Part shown: positions 1 through 12,400 of the stretch, piece after piece | Layout of the letters: each line of letters opens with the position of its first letter | How positions within the stretch are numbered: position 1 is the stretch's first letter | DNA from: Magnolia sinica | Lineage: Eukaryota; Streptophyta; Magnoliopsida; Magnoliales; Magnoliaceae | Direction of reading: 5' to 3' | NCBI RefSeq assembly: GCF_029962835.1 | Contig: NC_080583.1 | Location: 50,881,658-50,945,657 of the forward strand | Length of the DNA stretch: 64,000 bases | The notes under the pieces: model-generated | What the model was told of the DNA's origin: nothing | Seen by the model: only the letters and a program-made list of their open reading frames with translations | Database searches by the model: none | Program-made: the position numbers and the translations under genes

Positions 1-257
1 ATGCCTGAATTTTAGAACTGATCCAGCCAGGCCTATTCAAAATGTTGATTTACCAGGCTCAGGCCTATCAAATGGCTAGCCCTAATTGCATGCTATGGTT
101 TCTTCCTCCAGTTTAGGTGACTGTTTGGAATTAATTTAAAAATGTGGTTCCAAATGCAACCTCAATATTCCATATCCCATTTCCCTTGTGCATCAAACAT
201 GATCATTAAAATTTCTGGATTGGTGTTGGCCAAAAAAGGTGTTTTGTATTGATGCAG
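1..257 (+). other. Intron of the carbohydrate esterase gene (3' part)
   Basis: No open coding segment is visible. The stretch is AT-rich and ends in a pyrimidine-rich run and a CAG acceptor at 255-257, just before the esterase exon. Reading it as intron is an inference from the exon that follows. Confidence 0.6.
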
Positions 258-464
258 GTGGCTATTGCATCTGGAGATGGGCGTTTTATAGAGAAGGTGA
301 GAGAAGAGCAGCTGGGAATCAATCTCCCAAACGTTACATGCGTGGATGCCAAGGGATTGCCGCTCAAGGAAGATCACCTGCACCTTACCACAGAGGCTCA
401 GATCAAGCTAGGTAACATGCTGTGTGATGCCTACATAATGTACTTCGCCTCTTCTTGCCACTGA
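258..464 (+). CDS. Last exon of a plant carbohydrate esterase (SASA/DUF303, At4g34215-like), partial
   Basis: The exon encodes 68 residues and a TGA at 462-464. It begins VAIASGDG after a CAG acceptor at 255-257 and continues through VREEQLGINLPNV and CVDAKGLPLKEDHLHLTTEA. This matches the C-terminal end of plant SGNH-fold carbohydrate esterases of the sialate O-acetylesterase-like (SASA) family. The D-x-L-H of KEDHLHLT corresponds to the family's block V, which carries the catalytic aspartate and histidine. The enzymes hydrolyse acetyl esters on carbohydrates, but the natural plant substrate is not established. The N-terminal exons with the catalytic serine lie before the window. No stops or frameshifts are present, so the gene may be functional. 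Family assignment is from recognition of the sequence, not a search. Confidence 0.8.
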   Translation: MAIASGDGRFIEKVREEQLGINLPNVTCVDAKGLPLKEDHLHLTTEAQIKLGNMLCDAYIMYFASSCH

Positions 465-830
465 GATGGAAAGGGCCATGGCTCAGAAGGTCTGTCCAAG
501 CCCAGCTTCCCAGCTCACATGCCAAGCCTCCATCCCTGGATGGTCTCGGGGCTATGTGTTGGGCCTTCAATTTCAGCCCAAAGCAGGTGCACTTTTACTG
601 CTGTTTGCAGGTGTTCATGTTACTCTTTTATCTTTTCTCTCCTTCTAATAGGCTTTCATTGTGGGGCCATTTCCATCCATGTCAGATTGACACGGCTTGA
701 TCCATCGTCTATTTGGCAGAATTGCAGGGTCCTTCTCCCTGCCAAACCTACTGTTTGCTATGACATGTTGGTTAATGTTCTTGTTTTTATAATGGAATTA
801 TCCTCTTAACGATCCAATGCTGGCCACTAA
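465..830 (+). other. Probable 3' UTR and downstream flank of the esterase gene
   Basis: This is non-coding sequence directly after the esterase stop codon. No perfect AATAAA is obvious. T-rich blocks with ATAATGGAATTA near 789 could be the 3' end. The limits are inferred. Confidence 0.35.
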
Positions 831-1436
831 ATGGACCTCCAAATCTAATGGATAAATCAGATGGTTAGGATTAGGTGTGGGAACATGTTATCTGGGCCAA
901 CGGGCCAACCAAACCAAAGCTTTGATTGAGTCAGGTTTCAGATCTGACCCAAACGATTGAATGTAGCCCATCCAAGTGAAAGGGATGGGCTTAGGTTGAC
1001 CTTGGAGCTTGAACCAACCTGGGCACGTAGAGTATCTCTACAATATTTAAATACATGAACCGTTGGAGGTCATCTTGACTGGGAGGTACATTACCAGAAA
1101 CTGCAAGTAGGGCTACTACTGGCCTACTATTTTCAACGGTCACTTAGCAGAAGTTGTAATAGTTACCAATGCAGGATCCATACTGAGCAGAGCCATGGCT
1201 TATCAGCTGGTAAATAGCAGTTGAGCCGTATGAGATGCCGAGTCTGGAATGGAATCCAGGAAGCAGTGCCCCACTTCAAGAGGAGATGGAGATTAATCCG
1301 TAGGATGAGGGGTTATAAAAACCAACCTCACCAAGCTTTTAAGATAATGAGGATGAGATGGAAAAAGGTAATGTCTTGCATGGTGGAGACAAGGGCTGCA
1401 ACTTGGGTTCCGGTCAACCCAAACCTGAATGACCTA
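831..1436. other. Intergenic stretch, no gene seen
   Basis: No supported coding sequence or RNA gene is visible. The short open frames near 1220-1450 have no recognisable domain. Confidence 0.5.
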
Positions 1437-1949
1437 GGAAGGATTGGATGATGAGCCCAACCCCACCCATGTGGGGCCATTGTGATGTATGTGTTTTATC
1501 CACTCTGCTTATCTGTTTTGCCACACTCATTTTAAGGCATGAGCCCAAAAATTGAAACATATTCAAAGCTAAAGTGGAACGCACCTGAGGAAACAATGGT
1601 GATAATGATGTCAACCGTTGAAACCTTCCTAGGCCTCACCCGTGATGTTTATTTGCCATCCATCCTGTTGATGAGATAAAGTAGACCTGGATGAAGGGAA
1701 AACACAAATATCAGCTTGATCCAAAACTTTTGTGCCCCCAAGAAGTTTTCCAACGGTAGGAGTTCAATCCCCACTGTTACCTGTTGTGTGGCCCACTTGA
1801 GCTTTGGATTTGCTTCAATTCTGGGCCCATGCCTTAAAATGAGCTAGAAAATTGGATGGACTGCGGATAAAAGCACACATCATGATGGACCCCACAGAGT
1901 TGGGGTCATCAGGGATATCAGTGGTGTTGGGGTCACCACCCAATCAGCT
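1437..1949. repeat. Foldback (long inverted-repeat) element, family FB, copy 1
   Basis: The left arm contains GTGGGGCCATTGTGATGTAT (from 1471). The right arm, near 1875-1895, is its imperfect reverse complement and ends in GACCCCAC. Pairing continues inward through TTTTATCCAC, CATTTTAAGGCATGAGCCCA and further, so almost the whole unit is one imperfect palindrome. The outer ends resemble AGCTGATTGGGTG (right end near 1949) and its counterpart near 1437. The same core recurs at about 14036, 36868, 37436, 50843 and 51308. It has no coding capacity and is probably a non-autonomous DNA transposon. Confidence 0.7.
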
Positions 1950-2520
1950 TCCATTGGCCCAACCTGAGTTGTGGGTCAGGTTGGGTCGAATTGTCAAGGC
2001 CCTCAGGTTGATTTGAAATTGGCTTAGGCAAGTTTTAGTTGGGTTGGTTCGATTACAGAGGAAGTCAGGTTGGGTGGTCGTTGAGGAACCTGAACCCAAT
2101 CCAAATCCCTCAAGATGCACAGCACAGCTGCCTGGTCTTCTCATTTCGGGTCATTGGCCTCTCTACTCAGGGCTGGATTGTTGGCCCATTCCCAGTTGAA
2201 GTTGTTTGGTCCAATGCAAAGGTTAAAAAACGAAGGAACGGTGTTATGAGTAAGGCACCCCAATAGCTGTTGCTTTTACCGGAAATAAAGGTGTTGTAAA
2301 TCATAGTGCAAAAGCTGCCGAGTGATTTGAAAAAGGAAAGGAAAAGAGAAAAAGGCCCCGCTATTCATGCCGCTTTTAATTTAGGGGGTTTTACGCAAGA
2401 AATGTTGAAATTACACTCAACTCCCTCTGTAAAATGAAATTAGTATTTACCCTCTCTCTTAAAACAAAATTTACCTAGATCTCTCCCTAAGCAAAAAAAA
2501 AAAAAAAAAAAACAAAGCTT
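1950..2520. other. Intergenic stretch with GGTTGGGT-rich words and an A tract
   Basis: GGTTGGGTC/GGTTGGTTC-like words cluster at 1970-2080, and an A-tract lies near 2490-2511. No gene is seen. Confidence 0.5.
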
Positions 2521-3048
2521 TATTAAATGAGTGGGATTATGGGAGATAGATACATGCAAACACGCTTTCAGTAATGATGGCACACTTAAATGTAGGTCAT
2601 CTACTAATTGATAAATATCAAGGTGCCTTCTACCAAAAGCTAGATTGGTCCACTAATCAGGTGGACCACGTGCCTTCAAGTTTTGCACCAAACAATTTTT
2701 AGTTTTTAAAACAATAGTCCACCTGTTGAATCTTGTAGAATCATATGGAGTCAACCTGAGTTATCTATCCAACTCATCCAGTCTTGTCAAGACCCCAACC
2801 GAGTCATTCCACTCAACAAATCTCATCAGACTTGCCTCACTGAGTTTTAGAATGTAGACACTCTTACCCAAGATTGGTAGACCTACCTCGCTTAATCTGA
2901 ACCCCAATTGAAGTCGATTCGGGAAGCACCTAAATCTTATCCCAGTTAGCCCGAAAAGGTTCCTGCTACCCCCTGTTAAGGTCGAATTCTCAACAACTGA
3001 TGGGATTCCAATTACCGCCGGTGGTAATTGGATTCCCGCTAGTATCTT

Positions 3049-3056
3049 TATAAAAG
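3049..3056 (+). promoter_or_regulatory. TATA box of the putative Tat-like LTR
   Basis: TATAAAAG lies in a G+C-richer context about 1.3 kb before the gag remnant and on its strand. Confidence 0.5.
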
Positions 3057-3584
3057 GGGGCTTCCTTTCCATTAGAGAAAAAGGAGGGGCAAGAGAGGCT
3101 AGAGTGGCTAAAAAAGGATGAGGAAAGCTGGAGACTGAAAAATAAAAAATAAAAAAAATGAAGAGAACAATGAGTGATCTAAGCCATCCAACCCAACAAT
3201 TTAGATTAAGTGGAGTAGAGGAGGATCTTGAGATATTTGATCATCTCTGTTACTTAAGAGTATCAAGTCTCTCAATTTTCCCTCACATCTCCAAGCACAT
3301 TGTGATCTATTTTAATTTTCAGTTGTAATCTTTTTCTTTTTTTATACATCTTTGTTGCATTTTCTTCTTAGTTTTTATAATAATTGTCTCCTTGATCATG
3401 ATCAATGTTTAGTGCTCCCTCTCCATTGTAGTAGAGTTGAGTTAGTTTTGTCTTTTCAATATCAAATAATCTCCAAAAATTCCTAAATCTCACAAAGTAG
3501 ATACCGTCCTTTGGTACAAGCAGAGAAGGTGCCAATTCTCTTTCTTCTTCATCACCGAGGCTCGTACTCGAAATCAATGGTAAC

Positions 3585-3674
3585 AGACCGATCACAGGAA
3601 TTGCTCAAGTTGGGGAGTTTTCGATTGGTAAGAGACCGATCACAGGAATTGCTCAAGTTGAGGAGTTTTCGATT
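3585..3674 (+). repeat. 48-bp direct tandem duplication
   Basis: The block starting AGACCGATCACAGGAATTGC at 3585 recurs at 3633 with very few changes. It lies in the transcribed part of the putative LTR. Confidence 0.9.
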
Positions 3675-4361
3675 CCTGGATCCATCGTTGGCCTATGGTG
3701 TCCAACCAACCATAAATTTCAAAACCATCAACTAGTCGCAACTCCAATTCTAATCACACTATCCTCGTGTCAATGTCCAACCAAAGAAAACTACCGGCGC
3801 ACGTGGGAACATGCATTGTTTATCAGCTGTGGATGTCCGCAAATTTAGTGACTCTACTAAGGATGTTAGATGCTAGCTAGGCCTAACTCGAAGTCACGGG
3901 ATTTTTAAATTTTTAGGGATCTTCAATACTAGTCCATTTATGTTTCTGCACTTTATGTCCCATTATTTACTTTTAGAATTTTTACTTTCATGCACTGCCT
4001 TTCCTTTCTTTTCTTGTTATCTTTTCTCACCAGAAGTAATCCCACCACTAGCATCCATACCACAAGCACTACTTGTCGCATGGGAACCTATTAGACTCAT
4101 GGAGATTTCCTCTCTAGTCTTGCTGCCAACAAAGCCTCTTAAAAAAGTACCACTTAAGCACGCATCAAAAGACTGGTCCACCCGGCCAAAAGGTATATCG
4201 CTTAGGGAACCTTTCGGAAGTTGGGAAGCCACTCACACACTCTCGATATTTTTTTTGTGTGTGTGTAATCATTAGGCCCAAAAATCATCTCCACGTCCGA
4301 CGCCTTCCAAGGTTAATAATAATCACCCATCATAGCCTTATTCACCCGATCTAGGACGGCC

Positions 4362-5945
4362 ATGGAAACCCAAGAGGACATGTACACATCCTCATCTGCT
4401 CTTGAGTCGCCCAAACACCCAGCTGACGAATCCTTGGCAACCTCTTCCATGGCCAACATGGCCCTCAACATCAAAAGATTAGAAGATTTAATGACATGAT
4501 TCCTCCAAGGTGAATGCACACCCCTTACCCAAAATATGCTAGTGTAATCACCAAGCGTCCCGATCAATCAACCAACATAATCTCATCCAGTTTTCCCTTT
4601 GATCCTTGTTTCTACTCTAGTCTTCAATTTTCCTTCTATCTAGCATCCTCCTTTTGACGAGAGCCAGTTTTAGTATTCTCTCCCTAACAGGAACCAGTTC
4701 TAACATCCTCCCCCTAAACGGAGTTAAGTTCAACATTCTCCTGCAATCGGAAGCCAAGTCCAACAACTTTACCCTAAAGAAGAAGTTATCCCCACATGGT
4801 CACAAGGAGCAAAACCCCTCAAGTCCAATTCTTTTGAAACCAAGCAGCTCCGAGAACTCTTTTAGGAATAGTTCTACACCATGGAAATAAGTTGCAAAGG
4901 CAATAGGAGATCTCTCATCCATAAAATCAAGAGGTATAATAGTAGTGGGTGTCCCATTGCCCATATTGAAGCATTTTTTGGTGAACTAGATGATGTGGTT
5001 GGCAACGATGGGGCATTAATTTTCCTATTCCAAAAGTCCCTAAAGGGTGACATGCTCAATTGATACACGTTGCTCAACTACCGCCAAATTAGAACTTGGA
5101 AACAACTTTCCCAAGCCTTTATCGAATGATTCCCATTCAAACTAAATATAATGCTTAAGAGAGAAAATCTAGCTGCCTTGAAACAAGGAAATGATGAGTC
5201 TTCGTTAGCTTATGTTGGAAGTTGGTGAGCCATAGCCACTAGAATGAAAATCCCAATTGACAACCAGGATCAAATCTCTATGGTTTTCCGCTCGGAAAAT
5301 CTAAGTATCTCTAGATACCTCATATTATACCTATATGCAAACTTCACCCAACTCATTCGCAATGGGGAACAATTCCAAGTCAAAATAAGGGATGGGACGA
5401 TCGCCCTTAGTCTCCTTAAGCTGCTCCAGCGAAGAAGAGTCAGATCGATGAAAAGCCTATCATATGGGAGAATGGAAACAAAAGTGTCCTCATCCAACAT
5501 CCAAATAAGTCAACAATCTTATCACCACCACTCAAGACACTCCTTCGCTCTCTACAGGGACAACAACAACATAGGGGAAATACATAATACTCAAATCAAA
5601 ATAGGCTGGCAAGGTTGATGAGAGAGCCTAGGGTGTTCACACTATCTATTAAACCCTATAGTAAAATACTAGCTATTCTATCCAGGGACATCCTTACCTT
5701 GTTCTAATCTAAGCCCCCATTGAATCTTTTGCCATCTAACTATAACGAACGTTAGTACCGCATATTCTACTAGTCTAAGGTTCACATGACATACTGAAAT
5801 TCCGATCATTGAAAATAAAATCGTGATCATGGTCAAGTCCACCAATGCCATCACCTCTAATACAACGTTTGTGCACTCTGCACAATTGATTTTGCCAGGG
5901 GCACCACCTGCTAGCATAGTTTTGGGGTTCTGCCTAAAAACCATG
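4362..5945 (+). pseudogene. Degenerate gag of a Ty3/gypsy (Tat-like) retrotransposon
   Basis: An ATG at 4362 opens a frame (METQEDMYTSS...) that is broken by many stops. Recognisable gag pieces follow in order. The first is a retrotrans_gag core at about 4910-5400 (PIAHIEAFFGELDDVVGND, then FLFQKSLKGD and LAALKQGNDES). Next is RMKIPIDNQDQISMVF, followed by a C-terminal NYNE...Y knuckle-like region near 5735-5850. Many stops look like C-to-T decay (TGG to TGA, CAG to TAG). No protease, reverse transcriptase or integrase follows, so the element is truncated after gag. The homology call is from motif order. The exact ends are uncertain. Confidence 0.65.
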
Positions 5946-6276
5946 TTTGGTTGCTCTTTTAGACCTTGTTTTCCTTAACGTAGTTTATGTGCTTATTTTA
6001 AATATGGCATGTTTATTATATCTGGACATATTTTATTATAGGTATAGCCTCTAATTCTTTAAGCATCATGAAGATTAGACACATCAACCAAGTGCCAAGG
6101 GAGAATGTGGTCCATGGATCACAATGCCTTGGCCATGACCATAAATGTATTCGGACTTATCTTTTATTCTTCATTACTAGTCATCTTGTGTGAAGGGACC
6201 AAATTAGTGTCAGGATGAACAGTCTCCCCATTGGGCCTGACATAGTGTTGGTGACCCTTTGCCCTATCCCACACAA
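5946..6276. other. Non-coding stretch, nothing recognised
   Basis: No gene, RNA or clear repeat was identified between the gag remnant and the microsatellite. Confidence 0.4.

Positions 6277-6322
<46 letters not shown>
6277..6322. repeat. Compound (GT)n(GA)n microsatellite
   Basis: There are about 20 bp of GT repeats (6277-6296) followed by about 26 bp of GA repeats (6297-6322). Confidence 0.98.
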
Positions 6323-6575
6323 TTCATGGATTCCACTTGGTTGGATCTTTGATCACTTAGATTGCTAGAATAGCTTGCAGGTTTCTCGACTGGAAGGCCC
6401 ATCATGTCCAGATTAGAATGAGACTTGCGGATTTACACTATCTTCATCTATATCCTTAAACCTGAGGATGTGTGGGCCGAGATGGCTTGATATAAGTGCT
6501 TTGGATCACTTTACAAGATCACTACATGGCCATTAAAAGTGGGTGATACGAGGCCAATCCCATGCTACCCAAGTG

Positions 6576-6650
6576 GACATTTTATAAGCCGTCCACATAT
6601 TTCTAACTTGACTGACATTTTATAAGCCGTCCACCTATTTCTAACACAGT
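6576..6650. repeat. 38-bp tandem duplication
   Basis: GACATTTTATAAGCCGTCCA at 6576 recurs at 6614, and the match continues through TATTTCTAAC. Confidence 0.9.
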
Positions 6651-6822
6651 GGATACCACGGATGATTGGGGTGCATATATTAGGTACTTAAACATGCCTC
6701 TTTCATAATTAGATACACAGAGGCTTTGTGGGGTGGAGTATCATAACATTACCTCCCTAAGATCCTAAACACATCCTTATAAGATCCTAGTGTAGGAGGA
6801 GGCACTTTTAAGAAAGCCCAAG

Positions 6823-6853
6823 AACACTCAAACCTGTTGGACGTTCCCACCAC

Positions 6854-6887
<34 letters not shown>

Positions 6888-7250
6888 GTGAATGTTCCCT
6901 CCGCTCCTCTCTACACACGTGTGCACACGCCGCCTTGGGCATGTAATCTACACCACAGACAACTCTAGATCTCGTCTTGGCCCCTACTAGAGATGTGAGT
7001 TCTCTACTTCCTAAACCTTCAATATATCTAGTAAAGACTCTACGTTGAGAGATCGTTAGTGACAGAAACAGATAGATTGATCTGCACTCAAGTATGATAA
7101 GTAATTATTTTCACTTGTTGAAACATGGCTTATTCATGGACAGAGATCCTAAGATTAAAATATGATTTAAAAGATAAAATGAATTTTCCTAAAAGTTCAA
7201 TTATCCTGGTTTATCACCCTTAGAAACTAACTAACAAGTAGTATCAGAAC
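6823..7250 (+). mobile_element. Possible Ty1/copia LTR end with a decayed tRNA-Met primer site
   Basis: TAGTATCAGAAC at 7239-7250 differs at two positions from the TGGTATCAGAGC initiator-tRNA-Met primer site. It is preceded by CTAACA plus the 2-nt spacer AG. The better-preserved copia element at 21487-21502 has the same arrangement. An (AG)n tract is at 6855-6884. The left boundary is a guess, and no second LTR or coding region follows. Confidence 0.35.
6855..6884. repeat. (AG)n microsatellite
   Basis: About 15 AG units. Confidence 0.97.
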
Positions 7251-7743
7251 TTCCCATTCTATCATTAATTTCTTGTTTTGCCTTTGAAACTCAATTTCAG
7301 CTAGCTTGTTGTTTGTGTCGACCGACCAAGATAAAGTACTCAATGTAAAATTTCATGGTCTAAAATATCTGCTCGAATGGACGAGTTGTTTTGGAGATCT
7401 TTGGTTTCCAATTTTACTAGATCACCAACAATCGAAATTATAGGTATGATCGTTTATGGATATAAGAGTTGATCTAATCGACTTTAATTCATTGAATGTG
7501 ATTGATCGTGGTTTATGTGATGAATAGTGTGATTGGATGATGATTATGGCTTTGATTATTATACTTTTAATAAATCCATGTTCATGTACAACTTTATAGA
7601 GGCAGTGGTTTTTGGGTTGCTTTCGAGCTGTACTTTTGGATTTTCTTCAATAGGATCATAAATATTCAATGAGTTAAGTATCTTGAAAAGTCTGAATTCA
7701 TCGAGGCTTGAATGTAAATTGAAGATCTTGATGACGCATTGAG
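7251..7743. other. Non-coding stretch, possible retrotransposon leader
   Basis: This AT-rich sequence follows the decayed primer site. No gene or domain is recognisable. Confidence 0.35.
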
Positions 7744-9434
7744 TGTAACAACCCTGATTTTTAAGCCATATGGGAACCAATTTAACCCAAATTAATAATT
7801 TAATTTTATGATTATTAAAAAAAATCAAGCACTTAGTTTAGTCGGTAGGAGCACTCTTGGTGGGAGGATAGGTCAGTAGATCAATTCCTAACACTGTAGT
7901 ATTAATATTTTTGCCAAATTCCACTAAAACTTGGCAGAATCTTCTAGATTCAAGGCTTTCTCTATTTAAAGGAAGGAACGACAGGAAATTCTATAGAGAA
8001 ACCCTAAAGTAAGAGCAACCGAGAGAAAGAGAGAAGCTCTGCGGAAGAGGAGCCTCCGCAAGTAAGTTTTCATTGATTTCTCATTTAATTTTTGTTTTTC
8101 CTTGTTCAGAAATCCTATATCTAACCAATGAACGTGGTGGATTAGCACTACACCCATTGTTTTGATCTATGGACCCAACTTGTTGGAATAATGTGCTTGA
8201 ATTGTGGTATGCTAAATCATCTTAATATGGATTTAAAGTACAATTTCCAAAGTGTTCGATTATTCAAAAGATTTGACCCTACCGTAAATAGGTGAGTGAA
8301 TCCCAACGTATCCCATATTTGTACGATTAAGATAGATGAGTTGATGGATGTAATTGTTTGGATTGATATGGTTGCTAAGTTATATTTATTATGCTAATAT
8401 GATTCTTACTTTATAATTTATGTTATGAACATGCAAACACCCAAATCATTGATATTATAGAATTCATTGTTTCCTCTTAGAGAGAAATGTATCTATTGAA
8501 CTATACATACTAATGCATTGACATTAAGCACACATTACATGCATCCATCGTGATTGCATGCACACCTTGTGACTTGAGATCATGGGGGATCTCCCAAAAT
8601 GGTTACACCTGGTAGATTCATTACTAGATGCCCATAATAGTGGAAGCCTACTCACGGATTAGATGTATGATTGCACATGCCTACCTAGGTGGATGTCTGA
8701 TGGGTACAGCCCACGCCTACCTGCGGTGGATGTTTGTTGAGTACAGTTTTCAGGTTGACGGATATCCAACACAAGTAAGTGGACGATCATCCCACTTGAC
8801 ATGCATCCATGCTCATATTGCATACATATCTAGCTTCTTTTTTTATGCTATCTTATATTATGCTACATATGAACCATGTTGGGTTCACTCAATAGCCTCG
8901 CCAACTAACGTTGTGAATTGACAACCGTACAAAGGAAAATGAGAAAGGAAATCTGAGTCAAGTGCCAACAAATGAGGTTGGGCTGGAGGATTATGCTCAA
9001 AATCAATGACCATATTTGGTGTAGGACGAACTCGCTACATTAGACATTTGATTCATTAATGCTACTGATTTATTAGGATATTTAGTTTTTATTCTCTTTA
9101 TTTATTGTTATTCAGATTAAATTTGAGAATTGTTTATACTATGACTTTGTTGAGCCATAACTGATGTTATAATTAAATAAAGGTCCTGGATGGGTGGATA
9201 TAGTTACTTTTGGAGTTTATCTTGTGTTTGTGATTAAAATGAAATGAGCATAAACAGGGCACATATAATATTGTGAATGTTCGAATATTTATGTGGTGAG
9301 AACTTAGATTGCATTAATATGTGCCTCAAATCAACTGTTTGATGGACAGATTTATGTACACTTAGTATACGAGTTATGGATCGTAACTCGGGTATGAGTG
9401 TACACACTCTGTATATGAAATGTGGGGCGTGACA
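7744..9434 (+). mobile_element. Solo LTR, 1,691 bp, Ty3/gypsy type
   Basis: It starts TGTAACAACCCTGA and ends GTGGGGCGTGACA, the TG...CA ends and terminal words typical of plant chromovirus-like gypsy LTRs. The 5 bp outside are TTGAG (7739-7743) and TTGAA (9435-9439), a target duplication with one mismatch. A TATTTAAAGG box near 7961 and AG-rich transcribed sequence after it suggest transcription on the + strand. No internal region adjoins either side, so it is probably a solo LTR left by LTR-LTR recombination. Confidence 0.7.
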
Positions 9435-9446
9435 TTGAAAGCCATT

Positions 9447-9464
9447 AATGTGCATCCTGGATAT
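9447..9464. repeat. 5' target-site duplication of the LINE
   Basis: AATGTGCATCCTGGATAT is repeated at 13217-13234 with one G/A mismatch. Confidence 0.85.
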
Positions 9465-12400
9465 GGTGCAATAATCAGAGTGGTCGGGCGAGGAGCTGGG
9501 CGAGGAGCTGGGCAAGGCTGGACAAAGTTTGCTACAACAGTTCCTGGGTGAGGTTGTTTCCCTCTTTACAAGTTAGGCACCTAGCCCGAATCCATTCGGA
9601 CCATGTGCCACTCCTCATCTCCTTCCCACCTACTTCTAGTGCTTTTCCGAAACCTTTCAGGTTCCAACGGATGTGGCTGGGCCATGCCTCGTTCCAGGAG
9701 CTGGTTAGGACTGCCTAGAAGTCAAAGGTTGTGGGAGATCCGCTCTTCACCTTACACAGTAAAATGTCTAACATGAAGGTAGCCCTCAGAACCTAGAATA
9801 GGGACATCTTTGGGAACGTCTTCCACAATATTAAACAGGCCGAGGTTGAGTTTGCCCTTGCTGAAGATGCCACTCTTTCATTCGCATCCCAGGAAAACGT
9901 TCAGTCCTTGGAGAGGGCCAAGGCAGAGCTGGCCCAGCTAGAGTTTTGTGAGGAGATTTTCTGGAAGCAGATGTCCAGATGCAATTGGCTGAAGGAGGGT
10001 GACCGCAACACCTCTTTTTTCCACAACATGGCTTTGGATAGGGCTAGGAGAGCCTCGATTCAGAGCATCGACCTGTTGGATGGAGGGGTGGTTGCAGACC
10101 AAGATTCCATCAACAGGCAGCAGCTAAATATTTTGTTGCACTACTGACGGCTGAACCTGTTTCAGTGCATGACGATTTGTTGATCTCCATCCCTGAGGAG
10201 ATCTCCAATGGAGATAATAGGGAGTTGATGTAGGAGTCTACTATGGAGGAGGTCCATTGTGTTGTCAAGGCTCTCCCTCCTGACGGAGCCCCAGGCCCGG
10301 ATGGCTTTAACGGGGCATTTTTTTAGGCCTGCTGGGAGACGATTGGCCATGATATCTTCCAAGCAACCCTTTCCTTCTTTCGAGGAGGGCACCTTCCAAG
10401 GGCATTCATGGCCACGCTTATCTGCCTTATTCCCAAATCTATGGGCCCCAAAAAAAAAAAAAAAAAAATTCTGATTTTCGTCCGATTAGTTTATGCAATT
10501 GTATTTACAAAAAATTTTCAAAACTAATTACTGACAGGCTTAGGAGTATCCTGCCAAAAATTATTTCCCCTGAACAAGGTGCTTTTGTCCAAGGTAGACC
10601 AATAACGGATAATTGCGCTTTCGCTCAAGAAGTCTTTAAGGACATCGACAAGAAGGTCAGAGGGGGCGACATCCTTATGAAGCTGGATATGGAGAAAGCT
10701 TATGATCGCCTAGACTGGGTCTTCCTCAAGGCGGTCCTCTTCAAGTTTGGCTTTGCAGCCTCCTGGATAGCGATGGTGGAGAAATGCTTGGCGAATTCTT
10801 GGTTCTCTGTGCTGGTCAACGGTGAGCCTTGCGATTTTTTCAAGTCATCTAAAGGGCTCCGCCAGGGAGACCCGATCTCATCGAGCCTATTTATTCTGGC
10901 CTCTGAGGTTCTAAGTAGAGGCTTCTAACAGCTCTTCACCAGTGGGGCATGTCTCCCTTCGCCACTCATAGGTCATGCCCGCTCATATCTCACCAACTCT
11001 TTGCCAATGACATGCTTTTGCTTGCTAATGGTGGGAGGTCGTCTTTGAAGTGTATTGTTGATTTCCTCAAGGCCTACCAAGCATCGTCAGGCCAAAAAAT
11101 CAGCAATTCCAAGAGTTTTTTCATCATCTCAGTGTCCCAGCCACTGTCCCGGGTCAGGGCAGTCCAAAGGGTACTTGGTTTTCAACAAGGTTCGGCCCCT
11201 TCACCTACCTGGGCATCCCAATCTTCAAAGGAAGAGCGTTGAGATCCTTCTTCCGCCCTTAGGTAGAGAAATTTCAGTGCAGAATTTTAGGTTGGAAGAC
11301 GAAATTGCTATCCTAAGTAGGCCGAGCCACCCTTATCAACCATGTTCTCAACAGTATTCTCGTGCACGTCTTGGCAGCAACCGATATCCCACTATCTCTG
11401 CTTGGTGAGTTGGATAGGGCCTGTGCAAACTTCTTTTGGGGTTGAGAGAGGGATCGCAGGCAGTACCATTGGCTGAGATGGGATTCCATCACTCGCCCCA
11501 AGATGGAAGGGGGTCTGGGGATCAAGAGTCTTGCTTGTGTGATGTCGGCTTTTAAGATGAAGTTAGCCTGGAATGTGAGCTCCAATAATGGCAGCAGCTG
11601 GGCGTCCTTTGTTCAGGCTAAGTATGTTACTGATCATGTCAGCATTGATGGCGTGTGTAGCTCCAATCACGCCTCTCCCATCTGGAAGAGGGTCTGCTCA
11701 ATGCTGCCGCTGGTTGCACCAAAATCCAGGTGGCTAATCGGTAAAGAGGAGCTGAATTTTTGGAGAGAGGCTTGGTCGGGGCTTCGCCCGTTGGTAGCAT
11801 GGTGCCAACAACCCTCTTCCCTGGAAGTTCAGGTGTGCGACCTCATTGGCACCCAAGGCTGGATTAACCCAAGTCGAGCCCTATCACTCCTCCCTGTTGA
11901 TATGGTGGACCATGTTGCTAGGGAAGGTATCTACACTTTCCCTAAGAGTGAAGACACAAGAATTTGGACCCCCTCAGCTTCAGGTAGATTCAAGGTCGGT
12001 TCTGCTTGGGAGCTCCTCCGAACTCCAGGTGTGATATATCGTTGGTACAGATGGGTGTGGCACCCCCATATTCCCCCCAAAATTTCACTTTTCTGTTGGA
12101 AAATCATTCACAAGGCAGTTCCAATGGACGCCAGGATCCAAGAGAAGGGTGTCGCAATAGTTTCCAAGTGCGTTTGCTACCCAGCATCCCATCAACCGAG
12201 CGTGGAAGCGTTGGACCATCTCTTCTCAGAGGGGACTGCAGCTAGGCAGGTTTGGGGTTATTTCCAGCCCTTTTTCAGGCTCACCGACACCTCCCAGAGG
12301 TCAGCTATGGGGAGAGCTAACGCATGGTCGGCCCCCTCCTCTTCGCATGATCGTCTGCTTCCGCTGCGCGTCCTCCTTCCTCCCTTCATTTTCTGGGAGA

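Larger units (their letters stand above)
2521..3795 (+). mobile_element. Degenerate LTR of a Tat-like Ty3/gypsy retrotransposon (left edge not defined)
   Basis: The stretch ends just before a leader resembling the primer-binding/leader zone of Tat-type gypsy elements (CCGGCGCACGTGGGAAC near 3796, then TTTAGTGACTCTACTAAGGA near 3845). It contains a TATA box at 3049-3056 followed by AG-rich transcribed sequence, and it precedes a gag remnant in the same orientation. I could not fix the LTR start or a target duplication. Identity is inferred mainly from position before gag. Confidence 0.45.
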
